Source: Apoderus coryli
Lineage: Eukaryota > Arthropoda > Insecta > Coleoptera > Attelabidae
Direction: 5' to 3'
Assembly: GCA_911728435.2 (NCBI GenBank)
Contig: OU452211.1
Span: 5,456,001-5,520,000, forward strand
DNA: 64,000 nucleotides
In this document: piece after piece, positions 47,901 to 62,900 of the stretch
How positions within the stretch are numbered: position 1 is the stretch's first letter
Layout: each line of letters begins with the position of its first letter
The notes under the pieces: model-generated
What the model was told of the DNA's origin: nothing
Database searches by the model: none
What the model saw: only the letters and a program-made list of their open reading frames with translations
Made by a program: the position numbers and the translations under genes

Positions 47901-50900
47901 CACGAAATTCATCTATCAGACAGAGATGTCTCCATCATCCGTAGCAACAACCATATTCTACTATTGCTCAGTAACTGAATACGTTTTGCACTGGTTATTA
48001 TAATTCAGTATTGCTGGGTTGACATAAAAGCTAAGTTTCATCGAAATATTTCTTGCATTTTTGGAAAACGAAATATATTACGTAAGTTTGAAGTTTCGTA
48101 GACGGAAATATTTGTTATCAACATTACTGTCCTACTTTGTTCCACTAGTTGATGACTACATTTCAATCACTGAAATGCAGTAAGCGGTAATCCCAACGAT
48201 ACTACATTAATTTGAAAAAGAACTAAATTCTTAAGTGGAGTTATAATTTCAATAGAGAAAATGTATGATGTATGCGTAAATTTTCTCTAAGCTTTTCATT
48301 TTAATCATTGTTCGCCACTGATGATGAGACTGAGTAGTAGTACAAGCGGGATTCTGGACCACTTTGGTAACCTGTTCATCAGGTTCTACGCTGCTGAGGT
48401 TATATATGGGTTACCATGCACTTCTTCGGCGAAGAAGTAATTTTTTGCCAAGGGGGTTCAAAAGGTGAGAAAAAATGCAATAAAAAAATCAGATGTCACC
48501 TTTTCCGAAGAAGTGGTGTTGGGGAGGGCAGCTGAAGTGGTTGAACTGCAGATACAATGGCATAGTACATGTTCACGTGACTGTGACGTGTACAAAGTGT
48601 CAAAAAGGCACTCGTATGTGGTTGTAAGAGAGAGATTGAGTATTAGGTGTACATAAGTTGTGTGTAGTATGTATATAATGGCAAAAAAAAAAATGGTATG
48701 GTTATTTTGTATGCACACGCGAGATAATCTAATATTTATTTGACCTCTTTGGCCTCGGGGTGCCGGTGATAACACACACACATGAATGAAAGTGTATTTT
48801 AAATTTATATACAGAGTGAGACCGTAAAAATGTGAACACATCGAAATTTGTAAAGATTAGCTTTGGCCTTACACAACACAACATGTGTATGAAATAAAAC
48901 ACAGACGCGCACGTAAATATTGTAGAAAATTAAATATTAGAGAGAGAGAGTTTAGCCTGGTCTAGCCTAGCCTAGCCTCGCCTAGTCTAAGAAGTTGATA
49001 AGCTGTTCAGACCAGTTGATAAAGCTGTTCAGACCAGTTGGGGGAGGCTAGGCCAGGCTAAACTCTCTCTCTAATATTTAATTTTCTACAATATTTACGT
49101 GCGCGTCTGTGTTTTATTTCATACACATGTTGTGTGGTGTAAGGCCAAAGCTAATCTTTACAAATTTCGATGTGTTCACATTTTTCCGGTCTCACTCTGT
49201 ATATAAATTTAAAATACACTTTCATTCATGTGTGTGTGTTATCACCGGCACCCCGAGGCCAAAGAGGTCAAATAAATATTAGATTATCTCGCGTGTGCAT
49301 ACAAAATAACCATACCATTTTTTTTTGCCATTATATACATACTACACACAACTTTTGTACACCTAATACTCAATCTCTCTCTTACAACCACATACGAGTG
49401 CCTTTTTGACACTTTGTACACGTCACAGTCACGTGAACATGTACTATGCCATTGTATCTGCAGTTCAACCACTTCAGCTGCCCTCCCCAACACCACTTCT
49501 TCGGAAAAGGTGACATCTGATTTTTTATTGCATTTTTTCTCACCTTTTGAACCCCCTTGGCAAAAAATTACTTCTTCGCCGAAGAAGTGCATGGTAACCC
49601 CCATATAACCTCAGCAGCGAAGAACCTGATGGACAGGTTACCAAAGTGGTCCAGAATCAACATGGAGGCCACAGGCTGAATGACATCAAAGGCCGCAAGA
49701 CAGAGATTATATTCTCGCCCTTAGTTGTTCTCTGCCGTGACTGTAACACGTAACAACGTCGCGTCATCTAGGCGTTCCAAAGCTTGTCGGTTTTTGGACG
49801 GCATTAAGGGGATTACACGCTACACAGTCTGGACGGGTACGCGTGACATTCATAACATCGAAGATATTTTATTTTCATACACGCACTCACAGTAGAAGGA
49901 GGCGCAGACAGTGGCGGTCCGTGAGTCCTGAGGGTTGTGAGGCAGTACAAAGATTTTTATAAATAAAATGTTGATTACCAATTACCAATATTATGTATAT
50001 TATTTGCTGATTATTTGGGAACTACCAATAACGGAAGCTATATTTTGTTTTTTCATGATAAGTAATTTACATTTACATCCAATATGTGCGGCACTTTTGT
50101 CGTGAATAACCAGACTACGAGCTAAATTTTTGATATCAGAATACCCATTTTTAGACTAAGTATTATTAGATACTGACAACATGACAGAAGGCCAACCAAA
50201 TAATTTTTCTCCGCGCTCCCAGCTAACCAATCAAACTTTTTGTACCAATCATTATTAAAACCCCTGTTACTTTTTCCCGCGGTGCCAATATTTATTAAAT
50301 ATTACCTTAAATCTGGAATAGGCCCCGCTAATTCTTGAACGACGTATAGGTCATCGTCGTGTCGTTTTGAAAATGACCGCCGATATATTAAATAATTGAT
50401 TATATCCCCAGAATTTCGCATTTCTAAATCTACGTTTACTTGTACTACTGTCGGCGTTGGTGCACTACAGCCTGGACCTAGAACATCCATACTTTCCATA
50501 CTACTAACCATTCACTATCACTACACTAGCACAAAAAAAATGTTTCACTTTAAGGATCTTTACACGAAAAATTACTAAATACCTATTTATTTATTGTATT
50601 TATTGCCTGTCCCTAGTGTCCCTTAATTTATTACGATTATTATAAAGAAAACCCATAAAGAAATAATGATAATTTACAAAATAGGTAGGTACTACCTATA
50701 ATAATATTATAATCAAAACATAAGAAAGCAAAAGAAAACACAAAGATGAATTATTGAACAAAGATCAATGATAATGTATAATCAATAGGTCAAAGCGAGA
50801 GAACACGAAGTAGTAAATGAAGGGGTATATAGACAGACGTGGATGTTTTGTTTCTGTCACTCAATTTGCTGTATATCTAAAAAAGCATGAAGAGGAATTG

Positions 50901-53900
50901 CTTCACTTTCCATCTTTGTTTCACACATTAATGTATTGCTGCAGTAATACCTACTATGCTAGACAGAATTGTGCAACTCTAATTGATATTAATGTGCGTC
51001 AAGTTTAACGTTGATAGAGCTAGATGGAATGTGTACTCATATAATAAATACTTTGAAAATAAAATACGTACATGAGTACATGCCTGCGATGAATGAATAT
51101 GCAATTTATAGCAATACAATAGATATCAACTCAACTCACATAAATTAGTAAACATTAATTTTTAAATTAAAAAAAAAATTGTACAACACATAACAAAGTG
51201 AGCAGTTAACTGTTAGCTGATCAGTTTCTGTTTAATAAAAAAATCGGAGACTAATATTAATCAATGTGGTAGTAGATAACAATAATTACAAGTGGCAACT
51301 CGCCGTTCATAGGGACTAGAGGCACTGCCTCTGACTGAAAATTATTTAATTACGGGCAGTATGGATGTTTTTATTGACGTTGGCCTACTCTCGTTCTGCG
51401 TTCGCTGACGGGCAGGGCATTGGATAGCGAGCATTAAATGGACGCATTTACATGACAGTTATTTTCATAATTTAAAACAAATCATCATGTGCGATGTGCG
51501 TAGGTATAATAGGTATACAATTTGTCAATCTGTGCGCCATTTTTTAACAGTAAAAAAATGTTAATAGGTTAAAAAGTTAGTGAGGCACTGCCTCACTTGC
51601 CTCATAGGACTAGCGGCCCCTGGGCGCAGGATGGAATTTTAATTATTATTTAAATTATTAATAGTAGTGTACCGATATAGAATTGACGAAAGAGAAGACC
51701 CTATTTAATAGAATTATATAGGATGAAGGAAATATTGTGGGATAAAAAGAATCTACAATATTATAATAAATTAATAGAAAATGATGAGGATATTTCGAGA
51801 AAAATAGATACATCTGCAGAAGTATGTTGTAAAAATGGAAAATGTGTTATCCGCTCTATTTTGGTCGTTTTCGAATGACTAAATGGAATGAAGCGATTGA
51901 TTGTATGCGATTGTGACACACGACGGTTGTTCGCAACGCAGTCCGTTGGTTTTCCCGACTATCATGCCGTCCGTAGGACGTGTTCGCGCCGATGTACGCG
52001 ACGGTGTTACGTTACGGAGTATTGTGACGCACGTCTACACTTTGACATGTTTCATGCAAAAATCAAGTAGAAAGTCAACATCAAAAATACATATTGAACA
52101 TTATTTTTCGCTACTCTACCCAGAAGCCTATATTTTTTAAGGTTTAAATTTCAGATTAAAGTTTGTAAGTATTTTAGCATCATATATACTCTTACCTAAC
52201 GGTAGCTGAAAAGCATCTTTGAAATCCAAAGAAGCCGCTACAGATAGTATCGGATCTAAACAACCAAATATAGCTCCATAAATAACCATTTTCCCAACTT
52301 GTGGTCCCATCGGCAACTTCGCTAAATGAAAACCCAGTGGAGTCAGCTTTTCGTCTTCTGTAAGGGCATTCATTCTCACTAAAATAATAAAATGTGGTCT
52401 TCTAATGACAGTAAATCAAACATAAATATTCCTACATTGAAATTAGTACGAAAATTTTTGGTATACATATATATACACCCTATATGATTTTTTTTAAAAC
52501 TATTTCACCCATATTTTTGATCGTTTATTTGAAAGGTCATTTAGCTATGCCATAGCTAAATTATATAATGCACTGCCTAACGAAGTGGCATGCCTGTCGG
52601 GACATAGGTTCAAGACTGCTGCTAAAAAATTGGTAATTAGTAACTATTTTATATAAGTTAGGATATACATATAAGTTTAAGTTGAATCAGTATTTCTTTT
52701 ATTTTATTATTATTTTACTTTTATTTTCGTGTTTTTTTGATGTATCGGGGTTTTTGTTCTTGTTATTACTATGAAGTTATCATTAGTATTGCTAATAGGT
52801 TAAGCTAGGAGGTTGTGCCTCAACTTCGCCTTTTGTGTAACTTTTCTAAGTTCTCAATAAAGTCATTATTATTATTAAAAATCAACATTAGCCTACCATA
52901 AAACCTATCAACAGCCTCATCTACGTTATCATGTGGCCCTCCTTTTTGCAATCACCTTACCGGTGAGCTGCAAATTCAATCAACCGAGTCTGAAACAGTC
53001 CAGGCATTTTCAACCCGTAAAAATCAATTTCATTGAGAAAGCTCCCATCCTGTAGAAATATTTGTTCGTACAGAAGGAAAAAGTTAGCTTTTTGGAAATT
53101 ATACCTTTTAACTGAGGAGTTAATCCTGAAGTTGTTTTGCACCTTCTCAATGCGTGTGTTAAAATGTATTTGTAAAGTAGGATGGTAACTATCCTCGCTA
53201 ACCAAAGTGGTTCGTCCTGCCTTATGTGTATATTTATGTGTTTATTTTTGTTATTATTAATTTATCTTTTTTTTACTTTATTACGGTTTGATTTGGTAAT
53301 TCTTATAAAGAAACAATCATTTGTTTGTCTTCCTTTATTATATTCACATTTAATGTATTATTGGATTCACAAATATTTTGCTCGCGTTAATTTTATTTAC
53401 AAATTTGAATTCCGTTGTAATGCTATACAACAATTCCTGTTATCCCTTTCATTTTACATCCCAAACGCGCCTCGTATATACAATTCCTGCCTATACGCGC
53501 ACTGAATGGACAGAGGGAGACAACGAGTGGTACTAGCTAAGTCGGACCGGTCGAAAGTACACGCGTGAAAATATTACCTGCCCTTTATATATATACAAGT
53601 GAATAGAAATACATTTTCCAAGTGCAAATTCCAACATTTTCCCTTTACTGGTAAGTCCTACAACCTTTTCCATAACTTTACTTACGTAATATCATTTATT
53701 AAATGTGTTACACACTGGATTGGACACAAAATCTCAACAGGGTGAAACAAGATTTTTGAAATCAGCTAAGCCTATCATCATATAGGCCATTACGCAACAC
53801 AAAGGTAGAGAGTGACGCGTCACAGCTCAATCAAAATTAGATAACACTAAATCCAGTAAATTGTTCTGGGAATTCTGTATGTAATTTTGCTGCATTAAAT

Positions 53901-56900
53901 TAAATAAAGCACTCAAGTCTTGTAAGGCAGTTAATCCAGGATTATTGAGATTATAGTGTCAAACGGGTAATAAAAATTAAAGTCACACGATCAAAAGCCT
54001 CGATATATATGTGATATTCTCTAAAAATACTTTTATCTTTTACTTGTTTTGATTTATTTTATTATTTATTTACCTAAGGTATCCAAGGACAATGCAACTG
54101 CCTCCTCATCTGGTGCATCCATCAACGTTTTAAAAAATGGTTTTACTTTACCTAATTGTAAGATTTTGGCTGTCAGAATAACATCATCCAATCTTTTTCT
54201 AAGGACCTAAAAATAATTCAAAACAATGGTTAATAAAACCGATACGTAATTTCATTTTAAGTTAAGATAGTTATCGACCGAATCTCTCTAAAGAATATTT
54301 TTATATACACTGTGTCCAAGATAAGAATATAAAATATGGTAACATGCTAGCAATCGACTATAACGGTGGGAAGATTAAAATATGGGAAAAAAGCGGATAT
54401 TTTATAATAATAAAATACAATTTTTTGATATCCAAGAAATAGATACGGGTGTAGTCATGGGCGCCGATAGGAATTTCGTTAAGCGGGGGCAAGAGGCCTT
54501 GAATTAATGTCTGAAAATGTCTGAATCCAGAGATTTTCTTCTTGATTTCAATTGGAGCTTCGTTGCCTTTGATTATACCAGTTATGCAGAAATTGTTTCT
54601 TATCTTGTTCGTTTCCTGCAGGTTTAAAACGGTTTCAAAGCTTTTGTACATTTTCTTTTGAAAGCTGATTATCATTCGAGATTTCTGTAACTATATCAGA
54701 CATTACTTTCGCTCTTCTCCACTCATCTTCATATTTTGGCATCTTGGAAACGGTAGGAGTTACCAGGGAGTGATACCGAAACTTGGTATTGATTCGAAAA
54801 GACGGTTCGCGCGGTATCGCATTTAGTACCGTCATATAACCGAAAAGGAACTGTAATCGAAATGTAGTGAACTTTTGTGACAGATACCCGAAATGTAACA
54901 AAACTCCAATAAACGAACCGACCGAGATATCAAAATGAAAGTATCACTTATACCAAATAACCGAAATGAACCGAAACACTCGATATCTGAACCTTAGTAG
55001 GACCGACACCTGAGTATCGAAGCAGTATCGAAACTAAAGGCAGAACCGAAACCCTCTAAGATATTGAAATACTAGAGGAGTCTGTAAATATAAATAGTAC
55101 CAAAACCCTCGGTGCAGTAAATGAAACAAAAAGCAAAACGCAGAATCTAAATTGGTACTGAAACTATGTGCAACGAACTACGTTTTCATAATGAATAATT
55201 TTGTATTTTATTTCCTGTCTGAAGATGACTCAAAGGTCGAAAGGTAATGTTTCAAACAATTTACAAAAAAACCAAACAAGTAAGAAACATTTAAGTTTGT
55301 TGTTTGGGAAGCTGACCGATGAATTGAACACTGGGAAAACTTGAATTGCCTAAAGAGAACCGTTACCTCAGGTATCATGAATTTGGAGAATGTCATTTCT
55401 CGCCCTCTGGTGTATAAATGGTAACATACGCCAGGTTGTACACGACCAGCTCGGCCTCGACGTTGATGTGCATTTGCCATGGACACCCATTGGGGGCTCA
55501 AAATTTCCGTGTTTGTTTCTGGATTAAATTCAGATATTTTAATTTTACCACAATCAATTACAAATACTACGTCGTCTATGGTGATTGATGTCTCCGCAAT
55601 ATTGGTGGATATAATAATTTTTCGTTTTCCTAAAACAAAACGTAAATTAACTATAAATTTGAATTTATTCAATTTATGCTTCAATTGTCATTATATTCCA
55701 GTATATAAACATTATTCTATGACTATATCTAAGAAAGGGGATAGGTGGAAACTATAATAATACCTTTATTAACCCCACAAACCAAGTGATTAGGGTAACA
55801 AAATTAACTTAAGAATAATAATAATAGCATTATTAATTAATCTACAAATACGAGTAGTTATGGAACCCCAACCCAACTCAAATTAACAAATACTATATAA
55901 TATAATAACCTACATAAATACAATGATAATAACCTAACCAGCAGCAGCAACTATATCAATCACAATAATCTAACAATATAATACAATATAATACAAAAAG
56001 AGGACACCGAAAAAATATATATATATCTATGACAGTGGTATATGGCGTTTGCACTTTTGCTTAAATTTGGGATAACTTAAACTTTTGATGTCGTTTGGCA
56101 GTCTGTTATATTTCATAATATCTTTATAATACAACGAGCGTCTGCCATACTCAGAAAAGAAACGAGTTGTCTCCAACAGAACACTATTACGTGTTCGACA
56201 TGAATTGATATCATACCGATTCAGAAGTGAAATATTAATATGACGCTGCTTTAATACGACTTGATGAATAAATAGACCAATCTGTAAGCGATAGAGACTC
56301 CCAATGGATCTTATTTTAAACTCATCATAGATTTTTTTATATATATAACAGGCAATGAATAAATCACCTTTATCGCTCTATTCTGCAATACACGAAGTGG
56401 ATGAATCACAGTCGTCGCCGTAGGCCAAACTAATGTTAAGTACTGCAAATGAGAGCGGACCAACACAAAATAAAGCGACCTTAAATATTCATCAGGTACA
56501 GTACCGCTTATTCGACGGCGTGCACCAATCGGAGCTTTAATCCTTCCCCTTAACATGTTGATATGTTCAGACCATGTTAAACGCTGATCAATTACTAATC
56601 CTAAAAATTTTATAGATGTTACATGTACTATCGTGGTATGTCACACGTTTCCCTCGCCGCAAAGGTTCTTGCAAGAATTTTGTGCAATCGTCTTCTCCCA
56701 CTCATGGAAGGGTGTCTCTCCGGAAAGACAATGTGGTTTTAGACACAACAGGGGTGAAGCCGACATATTTAGTGCCAGGCAAATACGGGGGGAACAAAAT
56801 CGTCCTATATACATGGGTTTTATAGACCTTGTCAAGTCGTTCGACTCTGTTAATGGTGAGGCTCTGGGGAGAATATTGATGCTCAATGGATGTCCCCAGA

Positions 56901-59900
56901 AATTCATTGGGATACTTCCGACTCCTTCACGATAATATGAAAACAGCAGTTCTCAACAGAATCGTACCGGGAGAACTCTTTCCAATAACAACTGGCGTAA
57001 AGCAGAAGAATTCTTGGAATCAAATGACAGGACCGCAACTAGCATTGAGGCGATGATTGTGAGGCACCAGCAACGGAACGCCTTCCAAAGAGAATCCTTT
57101 ATTCACAGCTTAAAGTCGGCTCACGAAATCAGGGAGGGCAGCAAAAGAGGTACGAGGATGTTCTTAGGACCAACATGAAGAAGTGTGGCTTAGATGTGAA
57201 GATCTACTGGGAGCAGATCGCGAACTACCGACCGAGGAGGCGTACCATTTACGAGAGTCAAGTTTTTGAAGAGGAGCGTCGACGACATGAGGATTCAAAG
57301 AGACAGCATCGAAAGGAGAGAGAACGCATCGATGGGGCAGCGCACCTATCACAGCTGGTAAATGGTGGTGATTGGGTGTGTCAATTTTGTGACAAGCTTA
57401 CAATTAGCAAAGGCAAAATAATAACAATGGGATACTGTTTGGATATTGTAAGTAAACAAAGACGAACCGGTATTGAATAACTCAACTCAACAAAGAGGAG
57501 TGATTGCAGGTAGGATTTCCGATATAATTCCATTCATTTTTCCTACTAAAGACAACCCTAATTGCCCTATGTTTTATTTTGGCTGTACCGAAGCAACAAG
57601 CAGATCATCGGAGCCCTATTTAGTGGTACTTGCGGACCGTTATTATGGATAGGCATATGGATTATTCGCTATGATTAAACGAAAACAATAAAACAAGGAT
57701 AGAAGGAGTAAATGAGAAGTTGACAGTCAATGATAGCAATAGGAAACACCAAGAGTGTAGTGCTTACGTATTCATGAGTTGATACTATTTTTTGATGTTC
57801 TGTGTTAAGCAAGAAAGAAATATTAGTCTGAGGAAGGTGGTTCTCCTAGCAACGTAACAGTCTGTGTATGGGCAAATAAAGCCAGGGATGCCCTGAAGCT
57901 AATTAATTTTGAAGGGAGTAATTATAACAAGAAAGATCGAACGTCCGATGATATTTCTGCACAAGACTTTAATCACTTCTTTGTGAGCTTTGCAAACTCA
58001 AATTTTAAATCGAATAAATTTACCTTCATCTTATTTCTTTGCACCTACACAGTATGAAGTTCTGGATGAAATTAGACGCATGAACAAGTCAAATTGTTTT
58101 GGTCTTTATCATATCACCAGTGTTGTTGTTAAGATTGGTGCAGAATATATTGTGGGCCACCTGATAAATCACTTTAAAAGGGAGACAGGGCTGACCCCGG
58201 CAATTATGTACCTATTTCGGTCTCTTCCATACTTGGTAAAGTTTTTGAAAGAATATATGGGAGGTTGGTGAAGTATTTTGAGAGTAACAGGCCTCTTGCT
58301 GCTTTGTTCGAAGTCGTGGATGCTATCGTTGAGGGTCTACGAGACTTACCCTGTACGATCTTACCAAGGCATTTGACTGATTGTCACACGAGCTGCTGTT
58401 GAAAAAGTTGGAAATGAAGCTTACTAAATTTAAATGTAAGACATATTCTTGACTGTTGTTGGACGCCAGTTTTTTTTTTTGGCTTTTTATTGGCTACAAT
58501 TATTGTAGTACCACAAAACGTAGTGAATAAAAATTATTATTATAATTATGGTGCGTGGTGCGATTTACAATACCTGTTTCTGAACGTTCAAATATTTGTT
58601 TCTGATCCATTGTAGGCATCTGTGAGTGCAACGGTATAACTGTATATTTCCATGAAGGAAATTTTCCTTTTTGTTCCATAAGTTTAATTAAATCGGATAT
58701 TTCTGCGAAACCTGTGACGAATACTAGTATAGAACCTTGCCGAGTTTCCTGAAATAAATTTATTAAAAAAAATATATGTTGGATTAGAAAATAAAAAAAT
58801 GTATTTTTTAAATTAATATAATATTCCATTACCTTTCCACAAATGTCAATCAGCAGTGCTAAAATTAAATGCAAATCCAGTTTTTCGCTGTTCGGATTTT
58901 TTAATTGATTGCATACTTCTTTACTGTATTTGCCCTCGCTCTCTATTTGTCGGACGTATGGTAGTACTACGCCATGGAAATCGTTTAGAGCGTCCTGAAA
59001 ATAGAAGTGTTGGCGATTACATGAAATGTAGCCGATTATAAGTTGATATGTATAGGGTGTCCCAACTTTGATTATTTTGCAAGGTAAGGTACCTTGAAAA
59101 CCAGACCAAATGAAAAAGAAGTAGTCAGGATGTTATGACCTATTTTTGGGTAAAACTAACGATGAGCGATAAAGTTTTTCAATCAGTTGTTTAGTTATCG
59201 AGATAATTGGGATCTAAATCCATTGTAATCCACGAAAAGTCGACGATCAGTTAGATAAGATCCAAAGAGCCTTAACAAACCATTATTGATTCCGATACTA
59301 TTCATTTTTTGGATAATGGTGGAATGGTTTAACTTATCAAAGGCCTTCGAGAAATCTGTATATATTGTGTCGAGTTGCAGACATCCTCCAACAGCGGGAT
59401 ATATTGTTTGTAAAATCTGAGCTAAATTTATAACTGTTGACCGCTTTCGGAAAAAGCCATGCTGTTCTGTAACAATGGAGTTTTTGACTTGATTATAAAT
59501 AATTTGATGAAGCATCCTCTCGAAGGCCTTCGAAAAATTTGACAATATTGAAATGGGTCTGTAATTACTGACCATGTTATTTTCTCCCGATTTATGCACC
59601 GGGCAAATGCTGCAGTACGCAGTGACTTGTTAAACAAAATTAATAGAGGGTCAGCCAATACGTACGCACAGTCCCGAATAATAAATGCCGGAACGTTATC
59701 GATTCCTGCTGTCATTTTAGGTTTCAGTGCTTTAATGGCAGTAAGCACTACGTCCAATGCAAAACCCCCACCGAAAAATTACCGTCTTCAATCCCAGCAC
59801 ATGTCGAGTTCGCATCCGTAGACGGAACATACACACTCTCGAAGAATGTGGCGAATGCGTTGACTATATCGAGCGGCTCAGAAATTTCATATTAAGCATA

Positions 59901-62900
59901 TATCCGGGTATACGCGTTTTACCCTTTTTATTCTGAATGAATCTCCAAAATTGCATGGGGTCCATGGACAGCGAATCTTGCACACCGATTATGTAGTTGC
60001 TATATGCTGACTTTATTTGTCTTTTTGTTGAAATAGACAGGGATGCAGCATCCCTGTCTATTTCAACAAAAACAGAAAATACACATACCCTGCTTGATTT
60101 ACACGGGAAATCATAAATCACATAAAAATTAATATAATAATAATACGCTTAAAGCCTGAAGGAAATCTAAATCAGAATTTTGTCTTAACAAATATAGGTC
60201 GTTGAGAACACATGGGATGCACATGTCAAAATATCATATAATATGCCGTAGAATGCATCAACAGCCTCGTCAATGTTCTCAATATCGTTCAGAGTTGACC
60301 AATCGGCAAGCAAAATCTGTTCGTACAGGAGTGGAAAATTCGCTTTGCGGAAATTATAACGTTTGTTGTCACGGTTAACATTGAAATTCTCATGTTATTT
60401 AATGATCCTAAATTTCAAAGAGATGCGCAATGACGGATGATAACCGTCTTCTAAAACTAATGGTGGGCAGAAGGGAGAAATCTGTTGAGCAATAAAGGCT
60501 ATTATTATTATTATTAGTATTAATTTTATTATACATTAGGTTTCTCTCTTATTTGTAGGTCTGATGATGTCCCTATGGCAACGAAACATGTCACCTTAAT
60601 AATATTAAAAACTTTTTTATAATTTTTGAGAACCAGACAATGTTTATTAGTTCCTGGTTTATCTCAAAATTTATCTATCTATAGGTACAATTTTAGTAAG
60701 TTCAACTCCCATAAACACTGTTAAATACATACCTTTTCGCCATCTCTATTTCGATGTAACTTCCATACAGGAGTATTTGATTTCTCCTTAAAACGATATT
60801 TAGTTCGTTGAAGCACATCCTCCAAATAGAACTCCTCCACAGGATGTGTGAATCCTGGTATATTTATATGTGGAGCCTTATTGTAGTATTTAGAAAATGC
60901 TTCGGAATTCAGTGTAGCGCTCATCAATATAATCTGCAAAAAGCGAAAACCATTACTCAACACTCAGCCATTTAAACCAAAGTTTAAAATCTTCACTTTT
61001 AAATCTCTTCGATGTGTAATCACTTCCTTTAACAATGTAATTAGGAAATCTGAAATGACATCACGTTCATGAATTTCATCTATAATTAGATGCGACAAGT
61101 CATTTAGTGACGGGTTATTTTCCATTTTCTTCAGTAATACTCCAGTAGTACAAAACAAGATGCTACCTACATCGCGACGAGGTAGTTCCCTAAAAAATAT
61201 ACATATTAAAAATGCTTTGATGAAAAAATATGTAATGATATATCAGCATTCATTCACTAACAAGTATAAATTACTCCAACTCAGGGATTTCTGTTCTGAA
61301 CCCTAAGATGACTACACAGACCGATCCTCGAGCCGTAAATCCTGTTACAAAATTGACACACCCAATCACCACAATTCACCGGCTGTTGTAGTGCGCTGCC
61401 TCATCGATGTGTTCTCTCTCCTTTCGATTCTGTCTCTTCGCATCCTGTCGTGGCCGCTGCTCCTCAAAAATTTGATGGCCCTCGTAATGGTACGCCTCCA
61501 TCTGGGTCTGTCGTTCGCGATCTGCTCCCAGTTGTTCTTCACATCTAAGCCACACCTCTTCATGTTGGTCTTAACAACATCCTTGTAACTCTTTTCCTAC
61601 CCTCCCTGATTTCTTGAGCCGAGAATTCTCTTTGGAAGGCGTTCCGTTGGCTTGCGGATTACGTGGCCAGTCCATCGCAGCTTGTGCCTGACAATCATCG
61701 CCTCAATGGTAGTTTTTTAAGCTTCCTCCAGAACGCTGATGTTTCTTCGTCGGTTCTGCCATTTAATTCCAAGAAATTCTTCTAAGACATTGTTGTAGGG
61801 TTTTTAAATGCCTCCAATAAGTGGTCCAAGACTCACAGCTATACGTAAGGGTAGGAACAACAAGCATTATTATACAATCGCACCTTAGTTCGAATGTCAA
61901 TGTTATGATTATCGAAGACTCTCGTCCTGAGATGGCCTAAAGATGCGCTTGCCTATCTTATAGGATGCTGAATCTCATCTCGATATTTGGGTTCGCCGCG
62001 AGAATGCTGCTGAGGTAAGAGAAACTCTCGATGTTCTGAAGTCTGTCTCCGTTAACTCGAATATGTGGTGGGACAGCCACAGCGTTTGGTGCACGCTGGT
62101 AGAGTATCTGTTTTCTTTATATTCTGTTCAACAGCATATTGACTGATGTGGATACCAGCTTGCAGTGTACGAAGGTTGAAGAGTCCGCCGCTATCAAATC
62201 TATAGACGATCTCGATTCCCCGGCAGTTGGTGATATATGATGAATGCTATATAGATACACGATGAAAAATGAAAAATAAAATCGCCCCTGATTTTAGTAA
62301 CAAAGATACCATTTTCTTAGCCTATACCCTTCTTTTAACAACATTTTCCTAATCAATCAGGCTTATTATTTATTTATTATTTTCGCTTGTATCTTCAGGA
62401 GGATTTGGACAGAGTTTTTGAATAAAGAAAACACAGACTTTCTACCAGCCTGCACCAAACACTGTAGCTGTCCCACCACATACTCGAGTTAACGGAGACA
62501 GACTTCGGAACATCGAGAGTTCCTCTTCCCTCGGCAACATTCTCGCGGCGAACGCAAATATCAATTATGTGATTCAGCATCCTATAAGATGTGCAAGCGC
62601 ACCTTTAGGCCGGCTGAGGACGAGAGTCTTCGATAATCATAACATCGACATTCGAACTCAGTTGCGAGTGTATAATGCTTTTGTAGTTCCTACCCTTACA
62701 TATAGCTGTGAGCATTGGACTACTTATCGGAGGCATTTAAAAACCATAGAGAAGTACCATCAACGATGATTGTCAGGCACTAGCTGCGATGGACTGGCCA
62801 CGTAATCCGCAACGGAACGCCTTCCATAGAGAATCCTTTATTCACAGCTTAAGGTCGGCTCACGAAATCAGGGAGGGCAGCAAAAGAGGTACAAGGATGT

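Noticed and set aside
48458..49608. Mirrored ORFs on both strands (for example MCSHF... and the long minus-strand ORF)
   Set aside because: They are the same sequence read from the two arms of a palindrome, with no family motif and no splice context.
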